A stretch of 64,000 nt of DNA, taken from positions 1,100,001 to 1,164,000 of the forward strand of contig NC_082411.1 of assembly GCF_004011695.2 (NCBI RefSeq), written 5' to 3'. Position numbers and translations under genes: made by a program. Numbering within the stretch: the stretch's first letter is position 1; each line of letters opens with the position of its first letter. The notes under the pieces are model-generated. The model was not told where the DNA came from, did not search any database, and worked only from the letters and a program-made list of their open reading frames with translations. The stretch comes from Ascochyta rabiei. Its lineage: Eukaryota; Ascomycota; Dothideomycetes; Pleosporales; Didymellaceae. Below are positions 45,764-57,698 of this stretch, piece after piece.

Positions 45764-47871
45764 TCACTGGACCATCATTCTGCCGAGCGCTTCCTGCAAT
45801 GTTTGGACCTGGTCCTTGAGCGATGGATCGGCCTCTGTATCCTGCATGGTGTCAGCCAGAGACTTCACTCATCGTAAGCTGTTACTTACCCAGTTGTTCT
45901 GCAGTGCTTGCAGTAGAACAACCGCATTCTGATAATCTCGTCCCGAAGCTGAGCTAGTCTGATGTTCGGCTCCTCCTTCCTTGCCCTCAGCAAACTCCTT
46001 GATAGCCTCGAGCAACCCATTATCTTCTTTGACTTCTTCAATCACCAACTTCGCACCGCGGGGCGTTTGCGCCATCAGCCCTAGACCCAGCAGACCTTCT
46101 GATCTTGCATCGGCATAGAAGCGTTGGCGCACGAGTCTGGCCAACGGTCGAGCAATCAGTGGAACCTTGTACATCTGTTCCCTAATTGCATCGACATTGT
46201 CTTCTGGTATCGTTCTTCCCAGGAATCGAAGGATCGTCACAATCGACCGGCTGAGCTCGATTGTAGGGTTTTTCATTGCAGTGCTAGGCAACGGCCCTGT
46301 GGGCGCGAGTGCCTGCTCGACAATCTGGTGAAGGACTGTTGTTTCAGAGGAAGCTTCCAGACCTACGACGGGATGCGCATCCGGGATGACTGTTTCCCCA
46401 ACCTTCTCGCAGACTACCTTGATAACGTTGTGCAAGTTGTCTGTGACGAGCTTGCCAATAATTGCTGCTGCTTCGCCGCGGACAGCAGCATCTGTTTGCT
46501 TGAGTAATGCGGTACAGTTCTGGAGAAGGCCAGCATCTGCCAGTGGTGCCCGGTTCGTTTCAGGGAATGTGAGATGGCGCATGAAGCCTGCGGCAGCATA
46601 CAGGAGCGCGGGTTTGTTGCTTGAGGATAAGATGCTGGCCAAAGGAAGATGAAGCTCCATAATCTTGACCATGTCAGTGCAGATTTCGTCTGACATGGCA
46701 AGGTTGCCGAGCATGACGCAGGCACAAATTGTAGATGGTGAAGCTGAGGCACATAATTTGGCCCTGACGGTCTCAATGACTTGGCTCCTGATACTAAATC
46801 GTTGTGCGAATGGATCGGTGGCTGAAACTGCTGAGACCGTTCCAATCAATTGTGCTGCCAAGAGTACATTCGTACTATCCGATGCTGTCTTCTCTGTGCT
46901 CTTGGAAATGGCCAGCTCTTCGAACACGGCATCGGACTCTTCCGGTGTGATACGGGACTCAAAGTCCAGCATCAGAGTTATGAGGTCACCGAGTAGCTCC
47001 GGGGTCGCGACCTTGGCCTGGAACTCAGGGTCTTGTAGATAATGGACCAGGATAGCGACATATTCCTGATAGTGATCTTCGTCGTAATCCAGGGCCACCT
47101 TCAGAAGATCGGTGAAAGTGTCGAGTGATACATCGTCGTTGAACTGGGCTGCTGTGAGCTTTTCAGTGGTCCATGTGAGAAGTTCGGTTGCGTAGTCAAG
47201 TGCGGCGTCCGGTATGCGGTGTCCAGCAAGGTACCCAGAAAGAGTGAAATCCAATCTGATGACCGCAGCTGCAGCCTTAGCGGGGTCTGTTTGAGTTAGC
47301 ATGTGAATAAAGAATTGCAGATAGGTCCATACCAAAATCATTGCAGAGGTTAAAAAGGACCGCGAGAGCGATCGGTGTCAGGTCGTCCGACGGTAGACAA
47401 TCGACAATATTTGATATGTCTTTAGTGGCAACTTCTCGATTTGTGTCTCCAGACATTCTTAGTTTCAAGGATCTTGAACTGGGGAGGTATTTTATAGTTA
47501 CCGTTATCAGCGACGCAATTCCCAATTATGCGCAGATATTGTTTGCGCAACGCAAGCGGTATGCTCACATCGCCCAGGTTGCGTAGCACATAGTCAAGAA
47601 CACCTGCTTCTCGGAAAGGGTCCTGCCAGTTCTCTATAAATAATCAACAATATCCCTGCAAAAGAACATTGTGCCTACTTTGCTTTCCCACGGCTGTACC
47701 AAGCAGCTGTAGTCCTTCCTCTGCCGGTTCGGTGTGGGAAGTATTTGTGAACTTATCAAGTAGCGTCTTGAGCGAACTGACTACGCTGTTTGCACCATCC
47801 GGACCGAGTTCGAACAGTGCCGCTACTTCATCCGGTAGGGCCGTGTGATGTTCTCCATTTGTGGACATCAT
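45764..47871 (-). CDS. SmgGDS-like armadillo-repeat protein, 5 exons
   Basis: Exons are 47871-47679, 47633-47502, 47446-47333, 47286-45890 and 45841-45764, giving 637 aa with every junction in frame. The internal donors GTAGGC, GTAACT, GTATGG and GTAAGT are paired with acceptors ATAG, GGAG, AACAG and TGCAG. The protein is almost entirely helical repeats of armadillo type: PIALAVLFNLCNDF, STICACVMLGNLAM, GEAAAIIGKLVTDNLHN and TPRGAKLVIEEVKEDNGLLE. Its order of blocks and the start ENWQDPFREAGVLDYVL resemble RAP1GDS1/SmgGDS, a non-canonical chaperone and exchange factor for prenylated small GTPases such as Rho1 and Ras. The small last exon codes for an acidic helix ending MMVQ. The client GTPase is unknown. 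Confidence 0.85.
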
Positions 47872-48231
47872 GTAGATCGAACCAGGAACCTATGGCGAAT
47901 CTCGACGCTCAGGAACTCATACCCAAGAGAACAAAGCTGACAGTTGCACTCGCGGTGGTGTATTTATCTTACAATCTAAGTCGAGCTCAAAGGACGTACT
48001 TCAGGTTGGGTCAATGAGGCGTAAAGTGGGGAGGACAACAGTCCGTTCATGAGGCTGATGTGAAAGCCGGCTAGCCATGCCCGAACCGGCAGCGATCTCC
48101 TTAGCGCTTTCCTCGAGCCTGGAGATCTGGACACTGAACACAACAACTTCACAACGACGAGCACCAAGCCTCTTGCACCACACTCACCGTATACCCTCTT
48201 TAAAAGATACAAGGAGCCAACAATCGCCAAG
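47872..48231. promoter_or_regulatory. Divergent promoter interval, SmgGDS-like and DPM3
   Basis: 360 bp between start codons. A TATA-like ttttaaaag is not well placed; cttt-rich sequence (48196-48204) precedes the DPM3 start. No other signal is clear. Confidence 0.4.
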
Positions 48232-48625
48232 ATGACGCGCGCACAGCAGACCATCAGCATTGCGATGCTCCTGACCTCCGTACGTCGGGCCCCTCCTGTT
48301 CAAGTACCCCTGGACCCATGTCTAACGATGCGCAGCTTTACCTCGCGGTGTTCATGGAGCTCATCTCTTTCCCCGAGAAGTTCCAGAAGGAGGTTGTTCC
48401 TGTGGTAAGGCCAAGAGTCCCCTCAATGGTATGGACAAAGCTGACCTGAAATAGATTCCCTTCTGGGCACTCATTTCGTTCGGCGCATACCTCCTCTTCA
48501 AGCTCGGCTGGGGAGTCTTCACCTTCAACGATGTGCCGCAGGCGCATGCGGAATTGATGACGCAAATCAAAGAGGCACGAGCCGACCTTCGGGCTCAGGG
48601 TGTTGACGTTGGTGCCGACGACTAG
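48232..48625 (+). CDS. DPM3: Dolichol-phosphate mannosyltransferase subunit 3, 3 exons
   Basis: Exons are 48232-48279, 48336-48404 and 48455-48625, all phase 0, giving 95 aa (human DPM3 is 92). Two membrane spans are visible: about 6-25 (QTISIAMLLTSLYLAVFMEL) and about 40-56 (IPFWALISFGAYLLFKL). A cytosolic C-terminal helix follows (WGVFTFNDVPQAHAELMTQI, then KEARADLRAQG). This is the subunit that tethers DPM1 to the ER membrane. Introns are 56 bp (GTACGT, TCTAAC branch, GCGCAG) and 50 bp (GTAAGG, GCTGACCTG branch, AATAG). DPM1 is encoded 41 kb upstream in the same window. Confidence 0.95.
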
Positions 48626-48768
48626 ATACCGAACGAACAGCTGATGGTGTGGGCACACACAATTGCATTGCATTGGAGCACACGGGGACTTACAGGCGTC
48701 TGGGTTTGGGACTGATGCGGAAGGATGACGTAGTTGCTTCTCAAGGGTATACGCGCGGGCTACTCTAC

Positions 48769-49570
48769 TCAGGCTGGAGTTTCCCCCACCTTATGCCGCT
48801 GCTTCAATTTCTTCTCTGTCTTCATAAACTCTCTTATACCCACAGGTATATCATCGAACAACCTGTTTTCGCTCGAACCCTCAGTCCAGTTCGTCTCGCT
48901 CCCCCCACCATCATCGTCCATACTAACAGCAACACGGCTTGGAGATCCTTGCTCTGCAACCATGCTATCGCTGCTTTCAGCCTTCTCTCTCCTAGCTTGT
49001 ATTGCTACTCGTGCTTTCGCGCTTTGCTCTGCCCACTCCTCCATCTCGTCGCGATACATGTCCCATACACAATTGACGCACCCTGACATACAGCAATTGT
49101 CCGGCTCGGTCGGCTTAGGTGGCACACTAATACCAGCAACTTCCTTCGAGGCAGCTTCGATCTCGATCCTGCGTTCGCGCACACCAGGCTTCGAACCGAA
49201 GACAGTACGGGCCCTTTCGAGCGTGATTTCCTTCTGAGATTTCGGAGGATCTTTGGGCAGCGAAGTCGACGGGGCTGGAGGAGCTGTATCGTTTGACATA
49301 TCGTTCGAAGCTGTTGGGGCTTGTGATGGGGCTTTCTTCAGCATTTCTATATAGTGTGAGCAATGCACATGTGAGAGCATGACAGATTGTCTTACCTGCA
49401 TAGAAACCAGTTATTGGCCGAGCTTGCTCTCCTGCTGGAGCTATATAATACTTGTAGCGTCGCTGTATCCGATCGCTGCTCTGCAAACCTAATCTTGCTT
49501 GGTCCCATGATTTTGCACAAGGGGTGCAAACATAACGCCGCAGCGCCAATGGACGTCGTATTATGGTCAT
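48769..49570 (-). CDS. Oxidoreductase-like domain protein (OXLD1 family), 2 exons
   Basis: Exon 1 is 49570-49396 and exon 2 is 49346-48769; the 49-bp intron (GTAAGA...TATATAG) joins G+AA, giving GFYAEMLKKAPSQ. The product is 250 aa. The N-terminus (MTIIRRPLALRRYVCTPCAK) is a basic amphipathic leader typical of mitochondrial import. The family signature is PPKPTEPDNCCMSGCVNCVW followed by DMYRDEMEEW, with a CCxxGCxxC cluster. Such proteins (yeast YPL107W, human OXLD1) are mitochondrial with no known activity despite the name. A glutamate/arginine helix and a serine/aspartate-rich tail follow. It is convergent with DPM3, 143 bp apart, and head-to-head with the gene at 49832. Confidence 0.9.
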
Positions 49571-49831
49571 GATTTGGCGAAGAAAAAAATCCAGCTGCAA
49601 CAATATACAAGAAGGCTCAACGCTATCATGACATGCTAGAGGTAGTCAAGAGTGCCATGGGAAGCGCGCGCAACGTGGATGGGCGAGACGTCATTTTGCG
49701 CCAAAGAACCGGCGGCCTCGGCAAGCGCTGCCTCGAACGCCGACTGGTGGACAAACGCGTCGAGGCGCGTCGAGGACATGATTGTCAACATAACCACCAA
49801 ACAACCTATTCCTCCATTTACAGTCGTAGTC
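49571..49831. promoter_or_regulatory. Divergent promoter interval
   Basis: 261 bp separates the OXLD1-like start and the ATG at 49832; if an upstream in-frame ATG at 49652 is used, only 81 bp remain. No defined element is visible. Confidence 0.35.
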
Positions 49832-51407
49832 ATGAACGAGCCACCTCATAAACGCAGACGAACCTCGTCCCCATCGCAAGCTCCATCTAGCCCGCTACGA
49901 AAGCCTCCACGACGGCCGTCTTTTGCATCTCCTACGAAAGCTAGTCTTGCGCGCAACTACCCCAATTTACTACCGACTCGCACGCCGCCTCGCGATGATA
50001 TCCGATCTCGGGGGAAGCAGGCACTTGCTTTTGTGCTCGGCGAAGATAGGACCCCACCAGAAGGGACGGAAGACGCGGGCGAGGAAGAGTCAGAATTGCC
50101 TGCAACCCCATCGCAGGGAGGACTCGAAGGACAGGAAGAGCCGCGTCGAGGGATACTGTTCTCTTCGCCGAGCAAACGTCCGCCTCGTGCACCCAGTGTA
50201 TTCAAGCGATCTCCTCTGGCAAAAGCACCTTCAAACCAACAAAATCAGCTCACTAGACCTGGGGATGATGTTTTGAGCATAGAAGGACCTCACCAGTCGA
50301 AGAAAGTCAGAAAACCACTCCCGGACCCTGAGATCGAGAGGAGGAAGCATTTAAAGGCACAGCTACAAAAGGAGATTGAAGAGCTGGAAACACAAGTGTC
50401 GAGATGTACCGATGAGATTATAGCTGAGCAGCAACGTGAGGTAGATGATGTACTGCTGCCTACCCAGCGCACAGATTTGATGTGACTATTTCCACTTGTT
50501 CTTCTGCGCCTAACCCAGATACTGACATGATCGCAGCAAGTTCGTCACCAAGGTCAGCGGAGCAGATGCAGAAATTGAACGGCCGACACCGGTGTCAAGT
50601 CTCCTGTGCTCTTTCCTGCCATTTTCGAGCTTAACCATACCTCCACCGAAGCAGAAGCATCCAAACAAGCCAGTTCCCTCACATCGGCCATTAGACGTTT
50701 CAGACTTTTTGCCATATCTTGAGATGTTCACATCCTTCAAGTTCTCCACACAACTTGGCCTCCCGCGAGGTAAGGTCTTTCCAACCTCTACTCGTGTCCA
50801 TCAGAAGCACACGATCGAAATAAGTGGCCCTCAGAAGCTCCTCACTGCACAACTGGCTGTCAACATTGATTGTTTAAGCAACGAAGTCATCGATATGCAC
50901 ATCCTCCGTCTGCCGTCCTGGGCTGAGCGTGAGCTGGGTAATTTTATGCGTACAAAAGCGAAAGAGAAGGATCTAGGTAATGCCTGCTGGGCCATAGACT
51001 CTTTCTGGAACATTGCAACGAAGCGCGCCAACTACTGGCATCGATGCGAAGAAGCATTCGCTCGACTTGTCCCAGGGCATTTAGTCACAGACAAGAAACA
51101 TACACTAGCAACCAACACGAAGTCTTCCGTACTCTCGCGAAAAGATCTGAGTCGACACCTGGGACGAGACATGTTCGTTCTGCAAGACGAACACGTTCTG
51201 CTAAAAATCAATTGGCGTATTACGTTCGACTGGACTGGTGAGGCGGAGTCGAGTGTGGACATGGAATGTGCTGTGCCTACCGTATGGCAGGAGGCTGATG
51301 CGAGCGAGGCATTTCGTAAGATTCCAGAGACGTTCAGTGCACTCCTGCGCACGAAGGGCGCCTTTGCAGCTACACGGATAATGGTCGCGCTGCTGTTTCC
51401 GCAGTGA
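49832..51407 (+). CDS. Coiled-coil protein, possibly kinetochore-related, 2 exons
   Basis: Exon 1 is 49832-50481 and exon 2 is 50537-51407; the 55-bp intron (GTGACT, CTGAC branch, TCGCAG) joins AT+C, giving TDLIKFVTKVSG. The product is 506 aa. An N-terminal disordered region has KRRRTSSPSQ and SPSKRP, likely nuclear signals. A coiled coil lies at about 170-215 (RRKHLKAQLQKEIEELETQV). The C-terminal 270 residues are globular: TRVHQKHTIEISGPQKLL, LPSWAERELGNFMRTKAKEK, then CWAIDSFWNIATKRANYWHR and a final VLLKINWRITFDWTG. Coiled coil followed by a globular domain is the layout of COMA-type kinetochore proteins such as CENP-O/CENP-P, but I cannot confirm this by motif. Confidence 0.8.
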
Positions 51408-52879
51408 AGGTTGCATGCATGTATTGTATAGTGCGTTGCGAGATATCCAGTCAAATTCCTTCTACTCGGTGAGGGTCGGTACCCTCCATACTATAGCAGA
51501 ACGAGTAATGCCATCACTAAGGAGGCTGTCGAGGCCTTCAGCGCCTTTCGCCTTCACACGAGGTCCTAGTCACCCGCCTGGACCTCGCCGACATGGAGCT
51601 TCGCGGTACTGTGATCATCTCGAGACTCCCTCCTCCTAGAGCTATGCTCAAAACATGGCTCCCCGTCCGGTTCTCGGCGCTCTTCATGCACGTTACAGCA
51701 TTGGTGGCAGCCCCGCTTCCTGCAAAGCTGGAGACTGATAGGGACCTTTTCAGCTCACGATTCTACTGTCCTTCACTACCTACTCTACGTCCACGGATGT
51801 CATCATTGGCATCACCATCGTGCAATCAAGACTACGGTCATTTCCCTCCAGCTCTCCTGATCACGAAGACCGGTCCATCCCCCTTCGGTTTCGCCGTCAT
51901 GAGCCTAGGATCGATTCTGCTCAGTTCCTTCGCCATTCAGATTCCAGGAGACTTGTGCCTTGAAATCACTCTGCGTGTATCTTTTCCTGGTCTGACAGTC
52001 TCAAAAGATCAGGGTACAACGAGCACATCGACCTCTACAGCACATCCAACTCCAACACTAGTCAGTGTGCCTACTAACCGATTCAGAGCCGTGGACGTTG
52101 GGATCTTGCTGCGGTTGTTACAGCAGGCTTTTCCCTAGCTCTGCTGAGCATGTGCTTTCGATCTGCGTTCATAGCCGGTGGACGTTCTGGGGAGTGGTAT
52201 CGCGAGTAGAAACAGGAAAGTGAACGAAGAGAAGGGCGTGAAAGAGGAACAGTGTTTGATTGAACAAGGTAGTAAAGCAAGACCAAAGCAGTTACTACCA
52301 GCAATACATCTGTCTAGCACGTGATTCCATCCGCCGTGGGAATCCCCTGTGCTTTCCTCTCGCGCGTTCAAATCCCGTAGCATGGAACCTCCACACTTCC
52401 GCTTGCGATGACGCGGCGGTTCTGTTGGACTTGGCAGCTACCGGCGCCGATACCCTTCTCTGGATTCTTCACAACCCACCAGCTTCCATCTCGCTCTTGT
52501 GATGGATCGCGAGTACCTGACCCCCACCACCACACCATCCCAACACCCACGAATCAGAAGTCCACGGAGAGTTACATACTCGACGCAGTTTTGTTAGTCG
52601 GTAGACCAACACAGCGACGCGAGGAGATGTGCCGAGAAGGATTCTCGTCTATCGCGACCTGTCCCTGTACAAAGACTAGTGCAGACACGAAGCCCACACA
52701 GACAGATATCGCCTTCGTTTATCCCTTTCGCTGACTTGCTTTACCTGCACTGTGGCTCGTTCCCCTCCCAGGTGTATCGGATTCTTTGATAGACCTGCAT
52801 GTCTCCTCTGAAACACCTGGGGTGCAAGATGGTTCTACTGCACGTCAAGTGTCCACTCGCAGATGTCAACTACTACTAG
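51408..52879. other. Interval with a long unassigned plus-strand ORF
   Basis: The plus frame 51593-52138 (MELRGTVIISRLPPPRAMLK start, 181 codons) has no opposing long ORF and may belong to the spliced gene described at 52880. Its start slightly recalls an arrestin-type domain (RGTVIIS); this is weak. Confidence 0.35.
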
Positions 52880-53174
52880 AAGAGGCACGAGAGCGGTCAT
52901 CAGCAGTTTATGAGCGATGCGAAGAGGGAGCTTGGGTGGTGGAGGGAGTCGGGAAAAGAGAGCGCGCTGATTGTTCGTGTGATCGCGGACTGGAGCGTAG
53001 ATGTGAGTAAGACGGCTGTTACAAGTACTTTTGGAGGGAATTAAGACCATGGTCGAACTAGCGGTGAACTTGGAAGAAATGGATCGAGCAACTGTTGATG
53101 CATGTCCTCAGCATGGTCGGTCAAGGAAGGAAGTGGGGAAGGACTTCGGCGCGTCGCTGAAACTGAAGCTCGAG
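52880..53174 (+). CDS. Two linked exons of an unrecognised spliced gene
   Basis: Exon A 52880-53002 follows a CTACTAG acceptor and encodes KRHESGHQQFMSDAKRELGW then ESALIVRVIADWSVD. Exon B 53046-53174 encodes TMVELAVNLEEMDRATVDAC and ends GASLKLKLE before a GTGAGA donor. The 43-bp intron (GTGAGT...TTAAG) is phase 0, and both exons read as natural protein with no stop. First and last exons are not fixed; the upstream fragment ATGGTTCTACTGCACGTCAA (52829 onward) and later plus-strand stretches (SSEYVVRWQLAPVVPRLGNI at about 53614-53756; PSLDSLQEKEINIARST at about 54571) may belong. No family is recognised. Confidence 0.45.
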
Positions 53175-56100
53175 GTGAGAGCGTAGAGCATTAGCCATCA
53201 GTCCATTTGTTGACACAATCACATGTGTGCAATTCGGTGTAGCTAGCAACTTTTCTTTCCCCTGGAAGCTTGACTCGCCAAAGTAGTATGGTAATCAATA
53301 CTGGGAGCAAATTCATGTCTGCTGCCCAAGGAAACGCCAGAAACATCCATCCCAACGGTCGAATCCACATACCGTCCGCGGCAAACCGATAGACTCGATC
53401 ATGCACAAGCTGCCAGTCCGATCAAGGACATCCTCGGCCCGTTATACGACGTCTGCGGGCGCTGCAGGCGGCAAAAAGCAAAAAAAGCCTCTGCACGTTT
53501 TGCAAAGAAATGTCCCGAGTAGTGTCGAGCTGTAGCCAGCCCAAAAGAAACAGTGCTGTGCGACGAATGTTCCCTGTGGTGTTTGCAGCGAATGGGTCCA
53601 CTTTACAGCAAGTGGACCCATCGAGCGAGTATGTTGTGCGCTGGCAATTGGCGCCTGTCGTGCCACGTCTGGGGAACATCGCACTAGAGCCTGCGGCTAA
53701 GGTTGTAGTACCACGAGGAGCATATCGTGTGAGGTTCGTCGGGAGTGTCTCGGAGTGACACGCAGGAGTGGCGAGTCGTGGTACTGCAAGGGCGGAGGCT
53801 GCTACTGTTGTGTGATGCTTGGGTTGGGAGGAGCTTGCCGACAGACCTCTGAGCACGTGGTGGGCTGAGTCAAGGTGATGCAGGCGTTTCGGTCATCCAG
53901 AGTCCACAGCGAGAGGTCTGCAGCCATACCTGTATGAAACTGTGTTAGGGTCGTCTTGTGTTGCGGTGTTTACCCTGGCGGTTCCTAGAAACATGATTTG
54001 GTGTCGCACTTGGAATTCCTGATCGTCTCGAAAGCACCGTTCAAGCAGGCAAGCTGAACAAGCAGACCAAATGGATAGCCACGGTAAGAGCGCGAAGGCA
54101 GACGACGTCGTGGAACCGTGCGTCACAATCCGTGCTTTGACTACTGCGATGCACGAGAAGAGTCTCGGAGAGAAAAGGGAAATCAGAGTTGCATGCGCGG
54201 TGGTCAACAAAGCGGCCGCAACACAACAACCGTCGAGGCTGGGCCAGTATTGAACCCGAGGAGTCCTTGTGATATTGTGATACCGTGATACGGTAACACA
54301 TGCAGGCAGCCACGAAGCTTGACATGGTGGACAAAGCTCGACTGTGTGTACCCGGATGGAACAGCATCATGAATGCAGCTCTCCATTACCCACAAGTTTG
54401 CTGATATGCAATCTATGCGAAGGCGAGGTGTCGTGAGAGATGCTTGTGGAACGCTTTTGAGGAACTCCTAGTTGGTAACCTGCCATGCCTGGGAAAGTAA
54501 GACAAGGATACGCACTGTCGGTCTCCAGAACAAGGAAGAAGGAAAGGAGAGACAGGTGAACCTACCGTCTCTCGACAGCCTACAAGAAAAGGAAATCAAT
54601 ATTGCGAGATCGACAAGTCTCAACTTAAAGCCAGAGATCAGCCTTGCGAAAGTGGAAATCAATGAACCTTTGGTAGTGTTCCCTACCACTAGCAGCATCC
54701 AGTATAAGGGCGGATCCTTGCGCCTGCTCGGCGCACCAACTGAGAGTAGCTCAGTGTGGCGCAAATGACATCTCGTGGGCGCTGCGCACGAGAACGGAGA
54801 AGGTTGCAGATGTGAGGTGAGGCATTTCTTTGACAAGGGCAAGGGCAACAAGGGCAGCTGCAAGCAGGGTCGTGATGATTGCCACTTGGCACTAGTGGGT
54901 CGCCAGTCCGCACTCGGCTACACTGCAACAAGCGCATTTGCCAACTCGCGTGTTTGACCGGAACGGGGCACGCTTTGGCTGTCCTTTTCATTGTGTCGTC
55001 GATCCGGCAACTGGCAACCGTTCAAAGAAACAATCGGAGCGGCGTGACCCATCGAATGTCAATTTTTGCCAACTCCGTCGCAGAAGACGCTATGCTTCGG
55101 TTAGGCGTATACGTTTCTTGATTCGTCTGGGCAAGATTACACGACAGGCGTGGGGGCTGAAGCTTAAGGACGTTGGAGTATTACCCGAGAGTGAAAGTCA
55201 GCCGAGTGATGATGGGCCGTGTGGCTCGTCCGTGGGCGCATCTTGAGACATGCCAAATCTCGGTGTTTAATAAACCTACGGTTTGATGGCTGCCATCTAC
55301 GTGTAATCGTGGGCTGAAGCGGTCGATAGAGTGCAGCCGAGAGAGCTACTTCAGCACCGAGGCGCCTTCAACATACACTACGGAAACGAGTATTCACTGA
55401 ATGCGTCAGATCTCGACTTTGCTCAAATACTCCTTCGATGTCAGACGAACGTTGTCTGGCTCAATCGAGACAGGAGCAGATCTCTCTGTATGCACAGGCG
55501 ACGTGATCCTTCACCACCGTCGGGAGAAACTACTGCAGACTACACTCTCAGCATGGATGGGGATATGCAAGCCTCGGGCTTAGTGAGGCCGGTGACTTGC
55601 TGGTGGATTCCAGCTTACCGCAACCGTCGTCCGTCATACGTCCAGGCTAAGTGCAGCCACCCAGTCTGGTGGAGTGTTAGATGAGAATGAATGCGATTGG
55701 CCAGTAATTTCTTTCCGTGTTGACACAAGGTTGATTCCAGGCAGACCACGCGAGAACACCGGCTGAATGGAACAGAGGCGTTGAGTGACTGACCGGATCG
55801 AGTGAAATGAGTACGAGGATATGGATGCAATGTGGCACTTGTAGTTTTTGTGTTTGGCAACCAGCAACTGGCGTTGCGATGCCTCTGTATCTTTTGATTT
55901 GTGTCTGATATGCCGCGGGGCGAGGTTGACGTCCTCGTTGTTGAGCTAGCTACGGTACAGTGTGGGCTGTGCCCTGGTATCTTTGATTGAATAGCGAAAA
56001 GTGGTAACGGTCAAACCGCGTCAAGATCCCATGTCTTATTGCAACTCCGTGTAAATGCGTGATTGTGCCAACTCCTCCTTATTTTTGAAAGAAAAAACGA

Positions 56101-56358
56101 AACGTGTATACAAGGGGAAAGGGAGCTTCGCACCGTCAAGGTTGCGGCTCCCAAAGTTAAACGTATTTTGCTGATGGAAAGTCTAGGTCCGGGCAAGGCA
56201 AAGTCCGGGAGGCTCTAAAATGAGACATCGAGAGCCAGTAAACGCCTATCGTGGAAACAGTAACACCGCTATCATGGCATCGTAGCTTTTGAAAATCCGG
56301 AAGAAAACAAAACGTCGTAGAGAAGCGTATTCGGCGTGAATTGGCCTTGAAAGGCGCT
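53175..56358. other. 3.2-kb interval with scattered coding-like fragments
   Basis: Plus-strand frames at 53510-53758, 54472-54768, 54938-55246 and 55331-55684 have natural-looking amino-acid composition but no ATG-to-stop gene model, and no recognised domain. They may be further exons of the orphan gene or decayed copies. Confidence 0.35.
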
Positions 56359-57698
56359 CTAGTGAACGTGGACCGGTGCAGCCATCATTGAGGGCTGGAA
56401 GGACACATGCTTGACCAGGTTGGCGGCGTGGATGAAAGGCTGGAACCAGTTGTTGGTGGGAGGGGGAGAAACGTATTGTTGCTGAGGAACCCGAGAAGAG
56501 AACTTCTGGGTAGGAGCGTTGTAGACGTTCTGGTAGGAAGATGTGGACGAGGAAGATGACGCTGACGAACATGCAGAGAACATAGAGTCGTTGTCTGAGT
56601 TGGAGCTTCCAGACGAAGTGGAGTGCTGAGGGTAGAAGGCCGGAGCGTACACGGCGCCAGGCAAAGGAGCCATGGAAGGAACAGCGGGAGCATGCTGATA
56701 GCACTCGTAGTAAGGGCTGAGAGGAGGCGAGGGCAGAGGAGTGGAGACGACCGACTTTGTGGCCGTGAAAGTGGGGCAGTTCAAAATCATCTGCCTAAGC
56801 TCTGGGATAGTGGCTCTCCTCGCAGGGTTGAAATCAAAGACGCGCCTCAGGATGGCATCAAGCTCCAAAGAGATAGGGAGGATAGTCCTGAGGAAGGTGG
56901 GGTCTTTCATGAAAGCACGGAAAGTGCTGTCCTCGGAAGACGCACGCTTCCAAGGATTGCGTCCACAGGTGAGGTTGACGAGGATGACTCCTAGGCTCCA
57001 GACGTCATTGGGTGCCGAGGCATAGCAAGAGTATGCCTTGGGCGCGGAAGTTTGACACTCTGCTAGAATTAGTATGCGAACGTATTCTCAAAGGGCTACT
57101 TGAACCTACCGGGAGACATGTAAAAGGTGGAGCCGCATCCAAAGTCAGAGGTAACGTGATCAGTAGTGGCCAGTCCAAAATCGGCCAGCTTGCAGGTCAT
57201 GCCTTGGTCGGTGACCAAGACGTTTTCAGGCTTGAGATCCCTGTGGTAGATTCCAATAGAGTGGCAGTACTCAACAGCATCGAGGATTTGAAGAAAAGCA
57301 CGTTTGGCCCAGACATCGTTACCGACAAACTTGCCCTGCTCAGTGATGTTTGAAAAAAGATCACCTTCCGGGCAGTACTCGATAACGACGTAGGTGCAGT
57401 CAGGAGCATCCATGATCTTGACCAGAGAGACAACGTTGGGGTGTGCGCTAGCTTGGTGGTGGAGCTGGATCTCTCGCTGCTGGAACTTGCGTTGACGGGG
57501 CTCAAGGCCGATCTTGTTAAGCGCCTTTACAGCATAGGGAATGTTGGTCTGGATGTCGACGGCGGTGTAGACGACTCCATACGCTCCCACTCCGAGGACG
57601 CCAGTGAGTTGCAGCCTACCAGCGAGAATTTGGCCCAATCGGTCTTCCGGCGCACAGAATCCATTTGGGGTGGGAGATGCGGGCGGCGACGGGTACAT
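56359..57698 (-). CDS. Ran1/Pat1-type serine/threonine kinase, 2 exons
   Basis: Exon 1 is 57698-57110 and exon 2 is 57059-56359; the 50-bp intron (GTAGGT, CTAATTC branch, TAGCAG) joins G+AG to make the APE-like MSPE. The product is 429 aa. Kinase landmarks are GVGAYGVVY (36-44), the ATP-binding lysine K58 in AVKAL, HRDLKPEN (152-159) with catalytic D154, and DFG at 173-175. SPNDVW-type subdomain IX is PNDVWSLGVILVNLTCGRNP. The C-terminal 150 residues are Ser/Pro-rich with no domain. It fits the Ran1 (Pat1)/Ksp1/Vhs1/Sks1 group, which in fission yeast represses meiosis and in budding yeast responds to nutrients. Which role applies here cannot be told. Confidence 0.93.

Noticed and set aside
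52320..52390. Possible B-box (gttcaaatcc) on the plus strand
   Set aside because: The T-stem cannot pair, and no D-arm or acceptor stem is present.
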